Positions 6,816-14,805 of a stretch of 39,458 nucleotides of DNA are shown here, one piece after another. Each line of letters opens with the position of its first letter. The first letter of the stretch is position 1. The position numbers were made by a program, and so were the translations under genes. The notes beneath the pieces were generated by a model that saw nothing but the letters and a program-made list of their open reading frames with translations, did not search any database and was not told the DNA's origin. This DNA is from Pseudarthrobacter phenanthrenivorans (GTDB taxonomy: Bacteria; Actinomycetota; Actinomycetes; Actinomycetales; Micrococcaceae): assembly GCF_000813845.1 (NCBI RefSeq), contig NZ_JWTB01000048.1:1-39458 (forward strand), in the 5' to 3' direction.

Positions 6816-7773
6816 GCCTCAAGTCTACTGGCTGGAGATCTGCGGCCCGCGGCGATTCGGGCACGCGGCGGGAGCCATTGCCCTTGGCGCGGGCCCCGGG
6901 GTGTGGCTGCGGGGCCGTCAGTTTGGGCGGCGGCCAGAGCAGCATCACCAGCAGGACGGCCAGGTCCAGGGCGCCGGCAGGGTTGAACCAGCTTGCTGTG
7001 CCGGCAGCCGGGTCGGGGCGGGCTGCGTGGTTCCCCGCTATGGCCGCCAGGCCTGCAGCAACTGTTGCGACCGTGCGGAGGAGGCGGTTCGCGGTTATGG
7101 TCCTGAGGAGGCCATCAACATCAGTGCTCAGTCCGGCCAACGGCGGCCGCCGGGCCGTCAGTGCCAGCACAAGCAGGGTCCCCACCGCCAGAACCAGCAG
7201 CGACCCCCCAAGGTACGCTGCGATTTCAACCCCGGGAATCCGTCCCTCCCCGCCGAAGGCGGCATAGCCCCCGTCACCGTCCGACCGTGATCCGTAGGGT
7301 TGGGCGGAGTAACCGGGCAGGGTGGCCGTCCATGCGATTTGGACGATGGAAAGAAGGAAGATCGCCGTGACGGTCCAGGACAGGCGGCGGGGCAGGAATG
7401 TGTGCATGCGCCGGACACTTCCAGGCTGAGCGCGCACCGACCCGGTTCTGGGATAGCTCAGTTGGCCGAGGATGTGCACGGCCAGGCAGCCGAGTACCGG
7501 CCACGCGAGGGCCGGCAGGATCTCAACAGTTCCGTTGCGGGTTCCTGGTACGGGAAGGATGCCCGCGTTGGCGGCCGGCAGCAGTGAACTCGCCAGCCAG
7601 CCGATGACTCCGGTGCACAACGCGTGCCGGGAGGCCGCCGCCAAGACGTCGCGGCCGCGGGCACCACGGACCAGGTATCGCAGCAGGAGGTAGACCCCAG
7701 CGGTGAGCAGGAGCGGCCAGAGAACGGCCATAGGTGGAACGTCATGGACAACAGCGATCGTGGCAGCCTGCAC
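6793..7773 (-). CDS. Multi-pass membrane protein of unknown function
   Basis: A 326-aa protein with around six hydrophobic segments, at roughly 15-35, 50-70, 85-105, 130-150, 185-210 and 230-245, plus one near 265-280, and a basic Pro-rich tail. I chose GTG 7773 because GGGGGAAAA stands directly before it; ATG 7731 has no ribosome binding site. No catalytic motif is recognised. A soluble loop rich in Gly, Asp and Tyr lies between the fourth and fifth helices. It precedes thyA on the same strand with a 23-bp overlap, so it may be cotranscribed with thyA-dfrA. Confidence 0.75.
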   Translation of the reverse strand: MQAATIAVVHDVPPMAVLWPLLLTAGVYLLLRYLVRGARGRDVLAAASRHALCTGVIGWLASSLLPAANAGILPVPGTRNGTVEILPALAWPVLGCLAVHILGQLSYPRTGSVRAQPGSVRRMHTFLPRRLSWTVTAIFLLSIVQIAWTATLPGYSAQPYGSRSDGDGGYAAFGGEGRIPGVEIAAYLGGSLLVLAVGTLLVLALTARRPPLAGLSTDVDGLLRTITANRLLRTVATVAAGLAAIAGNHAARPDPAAGTASWFNPAGALDLAVLLVMLLWPPPKLTAPQPHPGARAKGNGSRRVPESPRAADLQPVDLRREHPNAL

Positions 7774-7844
7774 TTTTCCCCCAAAAGTGTGCGTCGTCCA
7801 CTAAGTCAATGCTGCGGGGTCCGCTGGGTCAAGCTCGGCTTGCG

Positions 7845-8816
7845 CTAGTCGTCAAACGGCTTGAACTGCTCCACTGCCACAACCTGCTTCTTCCCGCCGC
7901 AGGCCACATGGCACACCACCACCTCGCCCGGGGACAGGTACGGCTCGCGGGCGGGCAGGAGCTTGGCCAGGTGTGCCGGCATGTGCGTGGCCAGCTGCTT
8001 GAGGACGGTCGGCAGGGCGGGCCGGTGTGTACAGGCCACCACGGCCCGCTGCTTGTCGAACAGTGATTCGATCACGGATGCAGTCTTCTTGGGACTGCGC
8101 TGGTGTTTGTGTTCGGTCAGCCCCTCCGCCAGTTTTACCTTCGCGCCGTTGGCCTTGGCATAGGGTGCGACGGTGGCAACGCAGCGCAGCCACGGGCTGG
8201 TGACCACCCGCATCGGCTTCCAGGCCTGCAGGAGCCGCCCGACGGCCTGTGCCTGCCTGGTTCCGGTGGCCGCCAGCGGGCGTTCGCCCTCCGCCTTGCT
8301 CCAGGACGAGCGCGGCTTGGCCTTGGCGTGCCGGAGCACCAGCAGGGGCCATGTATCCAGCGTGCCTTGTTCGTGCGCGTCCCGCAGGTAGTCAAGAGGT
8401 ACGACGTCGGACGGGTTGGACAGCAGGCGGGCCGCCTTTTCGGGGGCGCACCACATGACGCTGTCCACTTCCTTGCCGTCCGGTACCAGCGTGGTGCCGT
8501 TGGTGACCTTGACGGCCCAGTAGTACACCACCTTCAGGCCAGAGGCCACGTGGTAGTGGATGGGCGGCAGCGGGATCCCCAGCGGTGCCTGCAGGCCAAT
8601 CTCCTCCCACACCTCACGGACGGCGCATTCGGGAACGGTCTCGCCGGCGTCGATCTTTCCCTTGGGCCAGGACCAATCGTCATAGCGGGGCCGGTGGATC
8701 AGCAGGACTTCGAGGCGGTCCTTGTTGACGCGCCACGGGATGGCACCCGCAGCGGTTACGGCTACAGGTTCCCCCGGGTGGTCGGTCTGGTCGGCTACAA
8801 GTGCATCACTCGACAA
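7845..8816 (-). CDS. mutT1: MutT1-type Nudix hydrolase fused to histidine phosphatase
   Basis: A 323-aa two-domain protein. The N-terminal domain carries a complete Nudix box (G53 to L75, with REVWEEIGL), and the C-terminal domain begins at LVLRHAKAK, the RHG-type histidine phosphatase signature (R162, H163), with a second His in CTHRPALP. The same layout occurs in mycobacterial MutT1, which removes oxidised guanine nucleotides and can hydrolyse diadenosine polyphosphates. The start is TTG 8816, the only usable one, with a weak AGGCAG upstream. Only three sense codons separate it, in the same frame, from the TAG of ppk. Confidence 0.9.
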   Translation of the reverse strand: MSSDALVADQTDHPGEPVAVTAAGAIPWRVNKDRLEVLLIHRPRYDDWSWPKGKIDAGETVPECAVREVWEEIGLQAPLGIPLPPIHYHVASGLKVVYYWAVKVTNGTTLVPDGKEVDSVMWCAPEKAARLLSNPSDVVPLDYLRDAHEQGTLDTWPLLVLRHAKAKPRSSWSKAEGERPLAATGTRQAQAVGRLLQAWKPMRVVTSPWLRCVATVAPYAKANGAKVKLAEGLTEHKHQRSPKKTASVIESLFDKQRAVVACTHRPALPTVLKQLATHMPAHLAKLLPAREPYLSPGEVVVCHVACGGKKQVVAVEQFKPFDD

Positions 8817-8825
8817 AGCGGCTGC

Positions 8826-11075
8826 CTATCGCCGGCTCAGGCTGCGTTGCCGCGGCCGGGACGCCAGCAGCCAGGACTGGACATCTTCAAGCGGTTTCCC
8901 GTCCTCCGAGAGGTGGTGCCGGGTCCAGCGGCCCTCGTTGTCGAGGTGCCAGCTGGAGGTATCCGGGTCCATGTACCGCTTCAGGAGGTCCAGGACGTAG
9001 GTGATGTCGTCAGGGCTGGCCAGTTGCACCAGGGCCTCCACCCGGCGGTCCAGGTTGCGGTGCATCATGTCGGCCGAGCCGATGTACACCACGGGATCGC
9101 CGCCGTTGGCGAAGGCGAACACGCGCGAGTGCTCCAGGAAGCGGCCCAGGATGGAGCGGACGGTGATGTTCTCGCTGAGGCCCGGCACGCCGGGGCGCAG
9201 GGAACAGATGCCACGGACCACCACGTCCACCTTCACCCCGGCCTGGGAGGCGCGGTACAGGGAATCAATGATGGCTTCGTCCACCATGGAGTTCACCTTG
9301 ATCTGCACCAGCCCCGGCACGCCGGCCCGGGCATTGCGGATCTCAGTCTCGATCCTGTCGATCAGCCCGGACCTGACCGATCGGGGCGCCACCAGGAGGC
9401 GCTTGAAGGTCGACTTCGGTGCGTAGCCGGAGAGCTGGTTGAAGAGCTTGGAGAGGTCCTCGCCCACCTGGTCGTTGGCTGTCAGCAGGCCCAGGTCCTC
9501 GTAGTAGCGGGCCGTGCGGGGGTGGTAGTTGCCGGTGCCGATGTGGCAGTAGCGGCGGAGCCCGTCCACTTCCTGGCGGACCACCAGTGAAAGCTTGCAG
9601 TGCGTCTTCAGGCCCACGATGCCGTACACCACGTGCACGCCCGCCTGCTCCAGCTTGCGGGCCCAGGAGATGTTGGCCTGCTCATCGAAGCGGGCCTTGA
9701 TTTCCACCAAAGCCAGGACCTGCTTGCCGGCCTCGGCGGCGTCGATCAGGGCGTCCACGATGGGGGAGTCGCCGGAGGTGCGGTAGAGGGTCTGCTTGAT
9801 GGCCTGGACCTTGGGGTCCGATGCTGCCTGTTCCAGGAACGCCTGCACCGAGGTGGAGAACGAGTCGTACGGGTGGTGCAGCAGGATGTCCCGGCGGCGC
9901 ATGGCGGCGAAAACGTTGGCGGCCTTGGACGTCTCTGATTCGTTCAGGTACCGGGAGGTGTGCGGGACGTGCTTGGGGTAGTGCAGGTCCGCGCGGTCGA
10001 TCGCAGCGATCACGGACAGGCCCCGAAGATCCAGCGGAGCCGGCACCGAATACACCTCGGACTCCTCCACGCCCAGTTCGCGGATCAGCAACGCCCGGAT
10101 ATTGGGGTTGATGTCGTTGGTGACTTCCAACCGGACCGGAGGGCCGAAGCGGCGCCGGAGGAGCTCCTTCTCCAACGCCTGCAGGAGGTTCTCGGCGTCG
10201 TCCTCTTCCACTTCCACGTCCTCGTTGCGGGTAACGCGGAAGGTGTGGTGCTCCAGGACCTCCATGCCCGGGAACAGCTTGTCCAGGTGGACGGCGATGA
10301 CTTCCTCAAGCGCAATGAAGCGGGCCACCCGGCCGGGGACTGCGCCGGCGCGCGGTCCGTCGATGGAAATCAGGCGCGGGAGTTGGTCCGGGACCTTGAC
10401 GCGGGCGAACAGTTCCTTGTCGCTGACCGGGTTCCTGACCACCACGGCAAGGTTCAGCGACAGGCCGGAGATGTAGGGGAAGGGGTGGGCCGGGTCAACC
10501 GCCAGCGGGGTGAGGATGGGGAAGACCTTTTCCGCGAACATCACGCTCAGTTGCTGCCGGGCGGTCTCGTCCAGTTCTTCCCAGTGCATGAGGTGGATGT
10601 GCTCGTAGGCTAGGGCAGGCCGGATCTGGTCGGCGTAGACCTGCGCGTGCCGTGCCTGCAGCCGGTGGGCTTCCTCGCTGATCCTTTCGAGCACCTCAAC
10701 CGGGCTCAGGCCTGCGGGGGAGGGGACGGCGAGGCCCGTGGCGATACGTCGTTTGAGGCCTGCCACGCGAACCATGAAGAACTCGTCCAGGTTGGACGCG
10801 AAGATGGACAGGAAGCTGACCCGCTCCAGCAGGTGCAGGGTGGGGTCCTCCGCCAGTTCCAGAACGCGGGAGTTGAAGGCGAGCCAGCTCAATTCACGGT
10901 CCAGGAAGCGGTCGGGCCGGATATCGCCCTCGGGCTGCAGGTTCGGGGCGAACTCCGGGATGTCGATGCGGTCCTGGGTGGCCCTGGACGCAGGGACCTC
11001 GGATGAGCCGAAGCGGGCCCGCACTGGCACCGCAACATCCTTGGACGTGGCTGTTCCGGTGGCTTCCGGGTTCAT
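8826..11075 (-). CDS. ppk: Polyphosphate kinase 1
   Basis: Reversibly polymerises the gamma-phosphate of ATP into polyphosphate. The 749-aa protein has the N-terminal FLDRELSWLAFNSRVLELA signature and SNLDEFFMVRVAGL, followed by the phospholipase D-like catalytic halves. The two catalytic histidines are H492 (GLKTHCKL) and H649 (FLEHSRVF), 157 residues apart, the same spacing as E. coli H435 and H592. About 50 extra N-terminal residues have low complexity and may not all be structured. ATG 11075 has AAGGAGA upstream. It probably forms an operon with mutT1, a pairing that links polyphosphate and nucleotide clean-up in actinobacteria. Confidence 0.97.
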   Translation of the reverse strand: MNPEATGTATSKDVAVPVRARFGSSEVPASRATQDRIDIPEFAPNLQPEGDIRPDRFLDRELSWLAFNSRVLELAEDPTLHLLERVSFLSIFASNLDEFFMVRVAGLKRRIATGLAVPSPAGLSPVEVLERISEEAHRLQARHAQVYADQIRPALAYEHIHLMHWEELDETARQQLSVMFAEKVFPILTPLAVDPAHPFPYISGLSLNLAVVVRNPVSDKELFARVKVPDQLPRLISIDGPRAGAVPGRVARFIALEEVIAVHLDKLFPGMEVLEHHTFRVTRNEDVEVEEDDAENLLQALEKELLRRRFGPPVRLEVTNDINPNIRALLIRELGVEESEVYSVPAPLDLRGLSVIAAIDRADLHYPKHVPHTSRYLNESETSKAANVFAAMRRRDILLHHPYDSFSTSVQAFLEQAASDPKVQAIKQTLYRTSGDSPIVDALIDAAEAGKQVLALVEIKARFDEQANISWARKLEQAGVHVVYGIVGLKTHCKLSLVVRQEVDGLRRYCHIGTGNYHPRTARYYEDLGLLTANDQVGEDLSKLFNQLSGYAPKSTFKRLLVAPRSVRSGLIDRIETEIRNARAGVPGLVQIKVNSMVDEAIIDSLYRASQAGVKVDVVVRGICSLRPGVPGLSENITVRSILGRFLEHSRVFAFANGGDPVVYIGSADMMHRNLDRRVEALVQLASPDDITYVLDLLKRYMDPDTSSWHLDNEGRWTRHHLSEDGKPLEDVQSWLLASRPRQRSLSRR

Positions 11076-11203
11076 GGCTTCTCCTTATAACTGGCGCTCT
11101 GTGCCGGCGTTTCCGCCCCGCATGGTCCGGTTTCAACCTTACAAGCATTCACCGGCCCCCGGCCCTTGTTTACACCAGGGCGGGAATGTTCCGTCCGCCC
11201 TGC

Positions 11204-12172
11204 CTACGCGCCGGCCGGGCCGTACATGACGTCCATATCCCACCGGGTGAACCCCAGCCGCCGGTAAAGTGCCACCGCCGCGGCATTGTCGGCATCCACG
11301 TAGAGCATGACCGCCTTAAGCCCGGAGTCGCGCAGGTGCCGGATGCCGGCAACGGTCAGCGCTTTGCCCAGGCCCATGCCCTGGGCCTCCGGGGCCACGC
11401 CCACAACATACACTTCGCCGATCGCCGGGTGATCGCCGTGCCGCGGGTGGACCTTGGTCCAGTGGTACCCCAGCAGGCGGCCGTCCCGGTCTTCGGCCAG
11501 GAAGAACCCCGCAGGATCGAACCAGTCCTCCGCCATGCGCGCCTCAAGGTCGGCCCGTGTCAGGTTCCCCTGCTCCGGGTGGTGGGCGAACGCGGCACGG
11601 TTAGCCGCCAGCCAGGCGTCCTCATCCCTGCCCGGCACAAAGGTGCGGATTGCCACTCCCTCCGGAAGAACGGCGTCGGGAAGGTCCGCGCCCGCCGTCG
11701 TCATGCGCATCTTCCACAGCTCACGCACCGGCGCATAGCCGTAACGGGCGGCGAGGTCGGCCGCCGCCTCGTGGTTGCCGTGGGACCAGGCTTTGAGGCC
11801 GTCAAAGCCGCGGACCTCCTTGAGGGCACCCACCAGCCGGTCGGCCACGCCCTGGTTACGGTACGAAGGATGCACCGCGATTTCCAGGACCCCGCTGCCA
11901 TCCGGCTCGTCAACCACGACGGCGAAGCCCGCCAGGTCCTGGCCGGTCGCCGGGTCGGAGTCCTCGTCAGGGGCATACAGGGCCAGCGTCAGGAGCGTGT
12001 GCGCGCCGGAATCGCCTGCCCGCATGGTCACCAGGGTCTGTTCGGAGATGGACGGGTTGCCGTCCGATTCCTCTGCCGCGGCGAGCACGCCGCGGCAGTC
12101 CTTCAGGAGCTGCTGGTCAACCCCGCCCCGGACAACCTGGACGGGCCACTTCTGCGGATGCGCTGGAGTCAT
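11204..12172 (-). CDS. mshD: Mycothiol synthase (tandem GNAT acetyltransferase)
   Basis: Transfers acetyl from acetyl-CoA to Cys-GlcN-Ins, the last step of mycothiol synthesis, in the cytosol. The 322-aa protein has two GNAT domains: the first has the CoA loop near HPSYRNQGVADRLV, and the second, catalytic one has YVVGVAPEAQGMGLGKAL followed by LYVDADNAAAVALYRRLGF. The length matches the family. The ATG at 12172 lies 33 bp after the glnR stop and has no ribosome binding site, but a TATAGC hexamer eight bases upstream, so it may start a leaderless message of its own. Its presence is a strong marker for an actinobacterium. Confidence 0.95.
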   Translation of the reverse strand: MTPAHPQKWPVQVVRGGVDQQLLKDCRGVLAAAEESDGNPSISEQTLVTMRAGDSGAHTLLTLALYAPDEDSDPATGQDLAGFAVVVDEPDGSGVLEIAVHPSYRNQGVADRLVGALKEVRGFDGLKAWSHGNHEAAADLAARYGYAPVRELWKMRMTTAGADLPDAVLPEGVAIRTFVPGRDEDAWLAANRAAFAHHPEQGNLTRADLEARMAEDWFDPAGFFLAEDRDGRLLGYHWTKVHPRHGDHPAIGEVYVVGVAPEAQGMGLGKALTVAGIRHLRDSGLKAVMLYVDADNAAAVALYRRLGFTRWDMDVMYGPAGA

Positions 12173-12180
12173 GAGCCAAG

Positions 12181-12186
12181 GCTATA
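12181..12186 (-). promoter_or_regulatory. Putative -10 element of mshD (leaderless transcript)
   Basis: The minus strand reads TATAGC at 12186-12181, eight bases before the mshD ATG. The candidate -35 (CTGAGC or TGAGCC) would overlap the glnR stop codon region at 16-17 bp spacing. No Shine-Dalgarno site is present, in keeping with a leaderless start. Confidence 0.4.
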
Positions 12187-12205
12187 CGCCGCCGGCGGTC
12201 CAGGC

Positions 12206-12904
12206 TCAGGCCTCGGTGAGCTCGTCTTCCTGCTGGCGCACCAGAGTCAGGCGGTAACCGACGTTCCTGACGGTGCTGATCAGGTTCTCATGGTCTGCGC
12301 CGAGTTTGGCCCGCAGGCGCCGCACGTGGACGTCCACGGTCCGGGTGCCGCCGTAGTAGTCGTAGCCCCATACTTCCGTGAGCAGCTGCTGGCGGGTAAA
12401 CACCCTGCCCGGATGCTGCGCCAGGTATTTCAGGAGCTCGAACTCCTTGAACGTCAGGTTCAGCGGCGCCCCGTTGACCCTGGCCGTGTAGCTTGCCTCG
12501 TCGATGATGACGCCGGCGGCACGGATCTCGCTGGGGGTGTCTTCCTGCTCGGGCACCGCGCGGGCAACGGACAGCCGGATGCGGGCTTCCACCTCCGCAG
12601 GTCCGGCGGAATCGAGGACGATGTCATCAACAGCCCACGCAGAGGAAACGGCAGCCATGCCGCCTTCGGTCAGGATCAGGACCAGCGGGGCGCTGAGGCC
12701 GGTGGCCTTCAGGAGCTGCGTGAGGGAGCGGGCGCCCACCAGGTCCTTGCGGGCGTCCAGCAGGACGATGTCGCAGGGGTCAGTCTCAAGGAGGGCGGTG
12801 GGTTCGGCCGGGAGGATATGGACCCGGTGGTTCAGCAATTCGAGGGCAGGCAGGATGTCCACCGAAGAACCGGTGCTGTTGGTCAGTAACAGGATGTGCG
12901 ACAT
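12206..12904 (-). CDS. glnR: GlnR-type orphan OmpR-family regulator
   Basis: A 232-aa transcription regulator. The N-terminal receiver-like domain begins MSHILLLTNSTGSSVDILPAL and contains LLDARKDL with D50, TEGGMAAV and a dimerisation region DIVLDSAGPAEVEARIRL, closely matching Streptomyces and mycobacterial GlnR. The C-terminal winged helix (about 135-225) contains LNLTFKEFELLKYLAQHPG and TVDVHVRRLRAKLG. Known GlnR proteins control nitrogen assimilation and work without a partner kinase; D50 there is structural. I chose ATG 12904, which has a strong GGAGGA; the longer open frame upstream has no such site. mshD follows 33 bp later on the same strand. Confidence 0.92.
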   Translation of the reverse strand: MSHILLLTNSTGSSVDILPALELLNHRVHILPAEPTALLETDPCDIVLLDARKDLVGARSLTQLLKATGLSAPLVLILTEGGMAAVSSAWAVDDIVLDSAGPAEVEARIRLSVARAVPEQEDTPSEIRAAGVIIDEASYTARVNGAPLNLTFKEFELLKYLAQHPGRVFTRQQLLTEVWGYDYYGGTRTVDVHVRRLRAKLGADHENLISTVRNVGYRLTLVRQQEDELTEA

Positions 12905-13241
12905 TGTTCCTCCAAGGGCCGTCCGCGCATCATTGGGCGACTGAACCGGATTCTCACCGGCCGGTACTGGCTTCCTGCCAGGGGTTCCAGATCCGTCAGC
13001 AGGCCGCCGGACAGCCGCCCCGGCAGGGAGCGTAGCTGAACTTTGAGTATACCCGGCGGCGTCTTCCGGACCACAGATTCGCGCTCTGGACGGGTCCGTT
13101 TTGCGACATATGCGGTTCACATAAGGCAGGATTGAACCAGGGCCACCAGCCCTGCCACGAGGGGGCGGACCAGCCTTCCGGCCGATGCCAGGATGGGAAA
13201 AGCGCAGTGAGTGCACCGACGAAGCACAGGGTGGGCCCCGC
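12905..13241. promoter_or_regulatory. Divergent control region between glnR and a membrane protein
   Basis: This 337-bp spacer contains no gene I can support. On the minus strand a good -10 (TATACT, 13051-13046) would start a glnR transcript near 13039 with a leader of about 135 nt; no convincing -35 is present. A small perfect hairpin (CAGGGC, five-base loop, GCCCTG) lies at 13138-13154. Plus-strand promoter elements for the gene at 13242 are not clear; TTGCGA at 13101-13106 is a possible -35. Confidence 0.4.
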
Positions 13242-14009
13242 ATGACCGCGGAATTGCAGGCACCTGCGCGCTCGCTCGGCTCCTGGACTGTGGGTGCCGT
13301 CGGAATCGCCGGACTCATTGCCATCGTTGCCGGGGTCTATGCCTCGCCGGAGGCTCTTATGGTGGTCGGCATCCTGATCGCCGCGGCCGTGGGCATCGGA
13401 TGGCCCCACTTCCTTCGCATTCCCGCCAGGAAGACCCTCGCCGCCGTCATTGCCCTGCCCGGCGCCGCGGCCGCGGTGGCTGCCGCGCTGACGCCCGCGC
13501 CCGGTTACCTGGACTGGACGCCGGCCTTCGTGGCACTGGGCATGATGGCCGTTTTCGTGGTGCAGTTGATCCGCGGGACCGGCCAGGCGCAACGGCTTGA
13601 GTCCACCCTCGGATGCTGCGCAGGGGTGCTGCTGTCGTGCCTGGGTGCAGGCTGGATTGCCGGCGCCCGCTTCAATGGCGTCCGCGAAATGCTGCTGGTC
13701 GCGGCGGTCAGTGCGGCCGTGGCCCTGCTGGCGGGGCTCATCCGATGGCCTGACAACATCATCGCGCCGCTGGGAATTGTCCTTGCCGGCCTGGCCGGCC
13801 CCCTTGCGGGACTGGTCCTGTCGGACATCGCCGTCCTGCCCGCTGCAGTCTTCGGGGTCATCGTTGGAGCCGTCCTGGCCAGCTTCCGCCGGCTTGCCAC
13901 GCTCCGCGGGGCACCGCTGGACATCCTGGCCGCCCTCGGCATGGGCCTCGCGCCGGTTTCGGCTGTGGGATCCCTCGCGTACTTCATAGACAAACTACTC
14001 ATCTACTAA
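13242..14009 (+). CDS. Multi-pass membrane protein of unknown function
   Basis: A 255-aa protein almost entirely made of hydrophobic helices, at least seven, with short loops. The N-terminal 15 residues are cytoplasm-like, and residues 20-60 include SWTVGAVGIAGLIAIVAG and a WPHFLRIPARKT loop. A short loop with RGTGQAQRLES is conserved-looking but not diagnostic. I chose ATG 13242 (MTAELQAPARS), preceded by AGGGTGGG; an in-frame ATG 57 bp upstream is less well supported. The 37-aa peptide gene follows 17 bp later and is probably cotranscribed. Confidence 0.75.
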   Translation: MTAELQAPARSLGSWTVGAVGIAGLIAIVAGVYASPEALMVVGILIAAAVGIGWPHFLRIPARKTLAAVIALPGAAAAVAAALTPAPGYLDWTPAFVALGMMAVFVVQLIRGTGQAQRLESTLGCCAGVLLSCLGAGWIAGARFNGVREMLLVAAVSAAVALLAGLIRWPDNIIAPLGIVLAGLAGPLAGLVLSDIAVLPAAVFGVIVGAVLASFRRLATLRGAPLDILAALGMGLAPVSAVGSLAYFIDKLLIY

Positions 14010-14026
14010 CGGGTTAGGATGGCACC

Positions 14027-14140
14027 ATGTCCGTACTTGCTTTTGAAATTTTCTTCCTTGTCCTGCTCGGCATCGCGAGCCTGTCCATGGCCTGGTTCGC
14101 CGGTTTTGTGGTCTACCGCCTCTTCAAGGGCCAGAAGTAG
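14027..14140 (+). CDS. 37-aa single-helix membrane peptide
   Basis: A short gene whose ATG 14027 is preceded by AGGATG at suitable spacing and which ends at TAG 14138-14140. The peptide begins MSVLAFEIFFLVLLG, has one membrane helix of about 25 residues and ends in a basic tail (YRLFKGQK). It lies 17 bp behind a multi-pass membrane protein on the same strand. A well-placed ribosome binding site and the clean one-helix plus basic-tail pattern support a real gene; function is unknown. Confidence 0.6.
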   Translation: MSVLAFEIFFLVLLGIASLSMAWFAGFVVYRLFKGQK

Positions 14141-14182
14141 CCACCCCTTTCACCGGGCCGCCCGTTTCTCGAGGTAATGCCA

Positions 14183-14791
14183 ATGCCCATTGAGATTCCA
14201 ACAGATCTGACTCCCGAACTCGTTCCCCTCTCGTGGCTCATCGGTGAGTGGGAGGGCCGCGGCCGGCTGGGCAGCGGCGACGAGGACTCGGAACACTTCC
14301 TGCAGCACGTCTCCTTCACACACAACGGCCTGCCGTACCTGCAGTACCGCGCCGAAAGCTGGCTGACCGACGACGAAGGAACCCGCCTGCGGCCGCTCAC
14401 CGTCGAGACGGGCTTTTGGGCGCTCGAGCGCAAGCAGCTCGATGCCGACGGCGGCCCCGGGCTGGTTCCTGCGGACATCGTGCCGGTGCTGAAGAGTGCC
14501 GACGAGGTGGAAGCACTGCGGAACAAGGACGGCGGTTTCGATATCTCCGTCTCCATCGCGCATCCCGGCGGGATCACGGAGCTGTACTACGGCCAGATCA
14601 AGGGCCCGCAGATCCAGCTGACCACCGATATGGTGATGCGCGGCAGCCACTCCAAGGAATACAGCGCCGCCACCCGGATCTTCGGCCTGGTGGACGGCAA
14701 CCTTTTGTGGCGGTGGGACGTTGCTACTGGGGGAGAAGGCGGAAAGGGGCTGGAGGCACACGCCTCCGCTTTCCTGCACAGAGTCTCCTGA
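14183..14791 (+). CDS. Nitrobindin-like heme-binding beta-barrel protein
   Basis: A 202-aa protein of the nitrobindin/FABP-like family, small beta-barrels that bind heme and can isomerise peroxynitrite. The N-terminal WLIGEWEGRGRLG matches the family's GxWxGxG opening, and the C-terminal EAHASAFLHRV holds the His expected to ligate heme. I preferred ATG 14183 because GAGG lies eight bases before it; ATG 14177 is only two bases from that site. An insertion rich in Asp/Gly around residues 85-115 makes it slightly longer than the compact family members. The flavodoxin-fold gene follows after 14 bp. Confidence 0.8.
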   Translation: MPIEIPTDLTPELVPLSWLIGEWEGRGRLGSGDEDSEHFLQHVSFTHNGLPYLQYRAESWLTDDEGTRLRPLTVETGFWALERKQLDADGGPGLVPADIVPVLKSADEVEALRNKDGGFDISVSIAHPGGITELYYGQIKGPQIQLTTDMVMRGSHSKEYSAATRIFGLVDGNLLWRWDVATGGEGGKGLEAHASAFLHRVS

Positions 14792-14805
14792 TCCGGAAAG
14801 GGCCC

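Noticed and set aside
8103..9590. 495-codon plus-strand open frame opposite mutT1 and ppk
   Set aside because: Antisense to both genes with Val/Gln/His-rich low-complexity sequence, no ribosome binding site and no recognised motif.
11130..11176. Possible Pho box upstream of ppk (GTTTCAACC, GCATTCACC, GTTTACACC)
   Set aside because: The half-sites resemble PhoP repeats but their spacing (15 and 23 bp) does not fit the 11-bp periodicity of known boxes.
11003..12889. 628-codon open frame on the plus strand opposite mshD and glnR
   Set aside because: It crosses two well-identified genes and their spacer and shows no domain; it is a GC-driven shadow.
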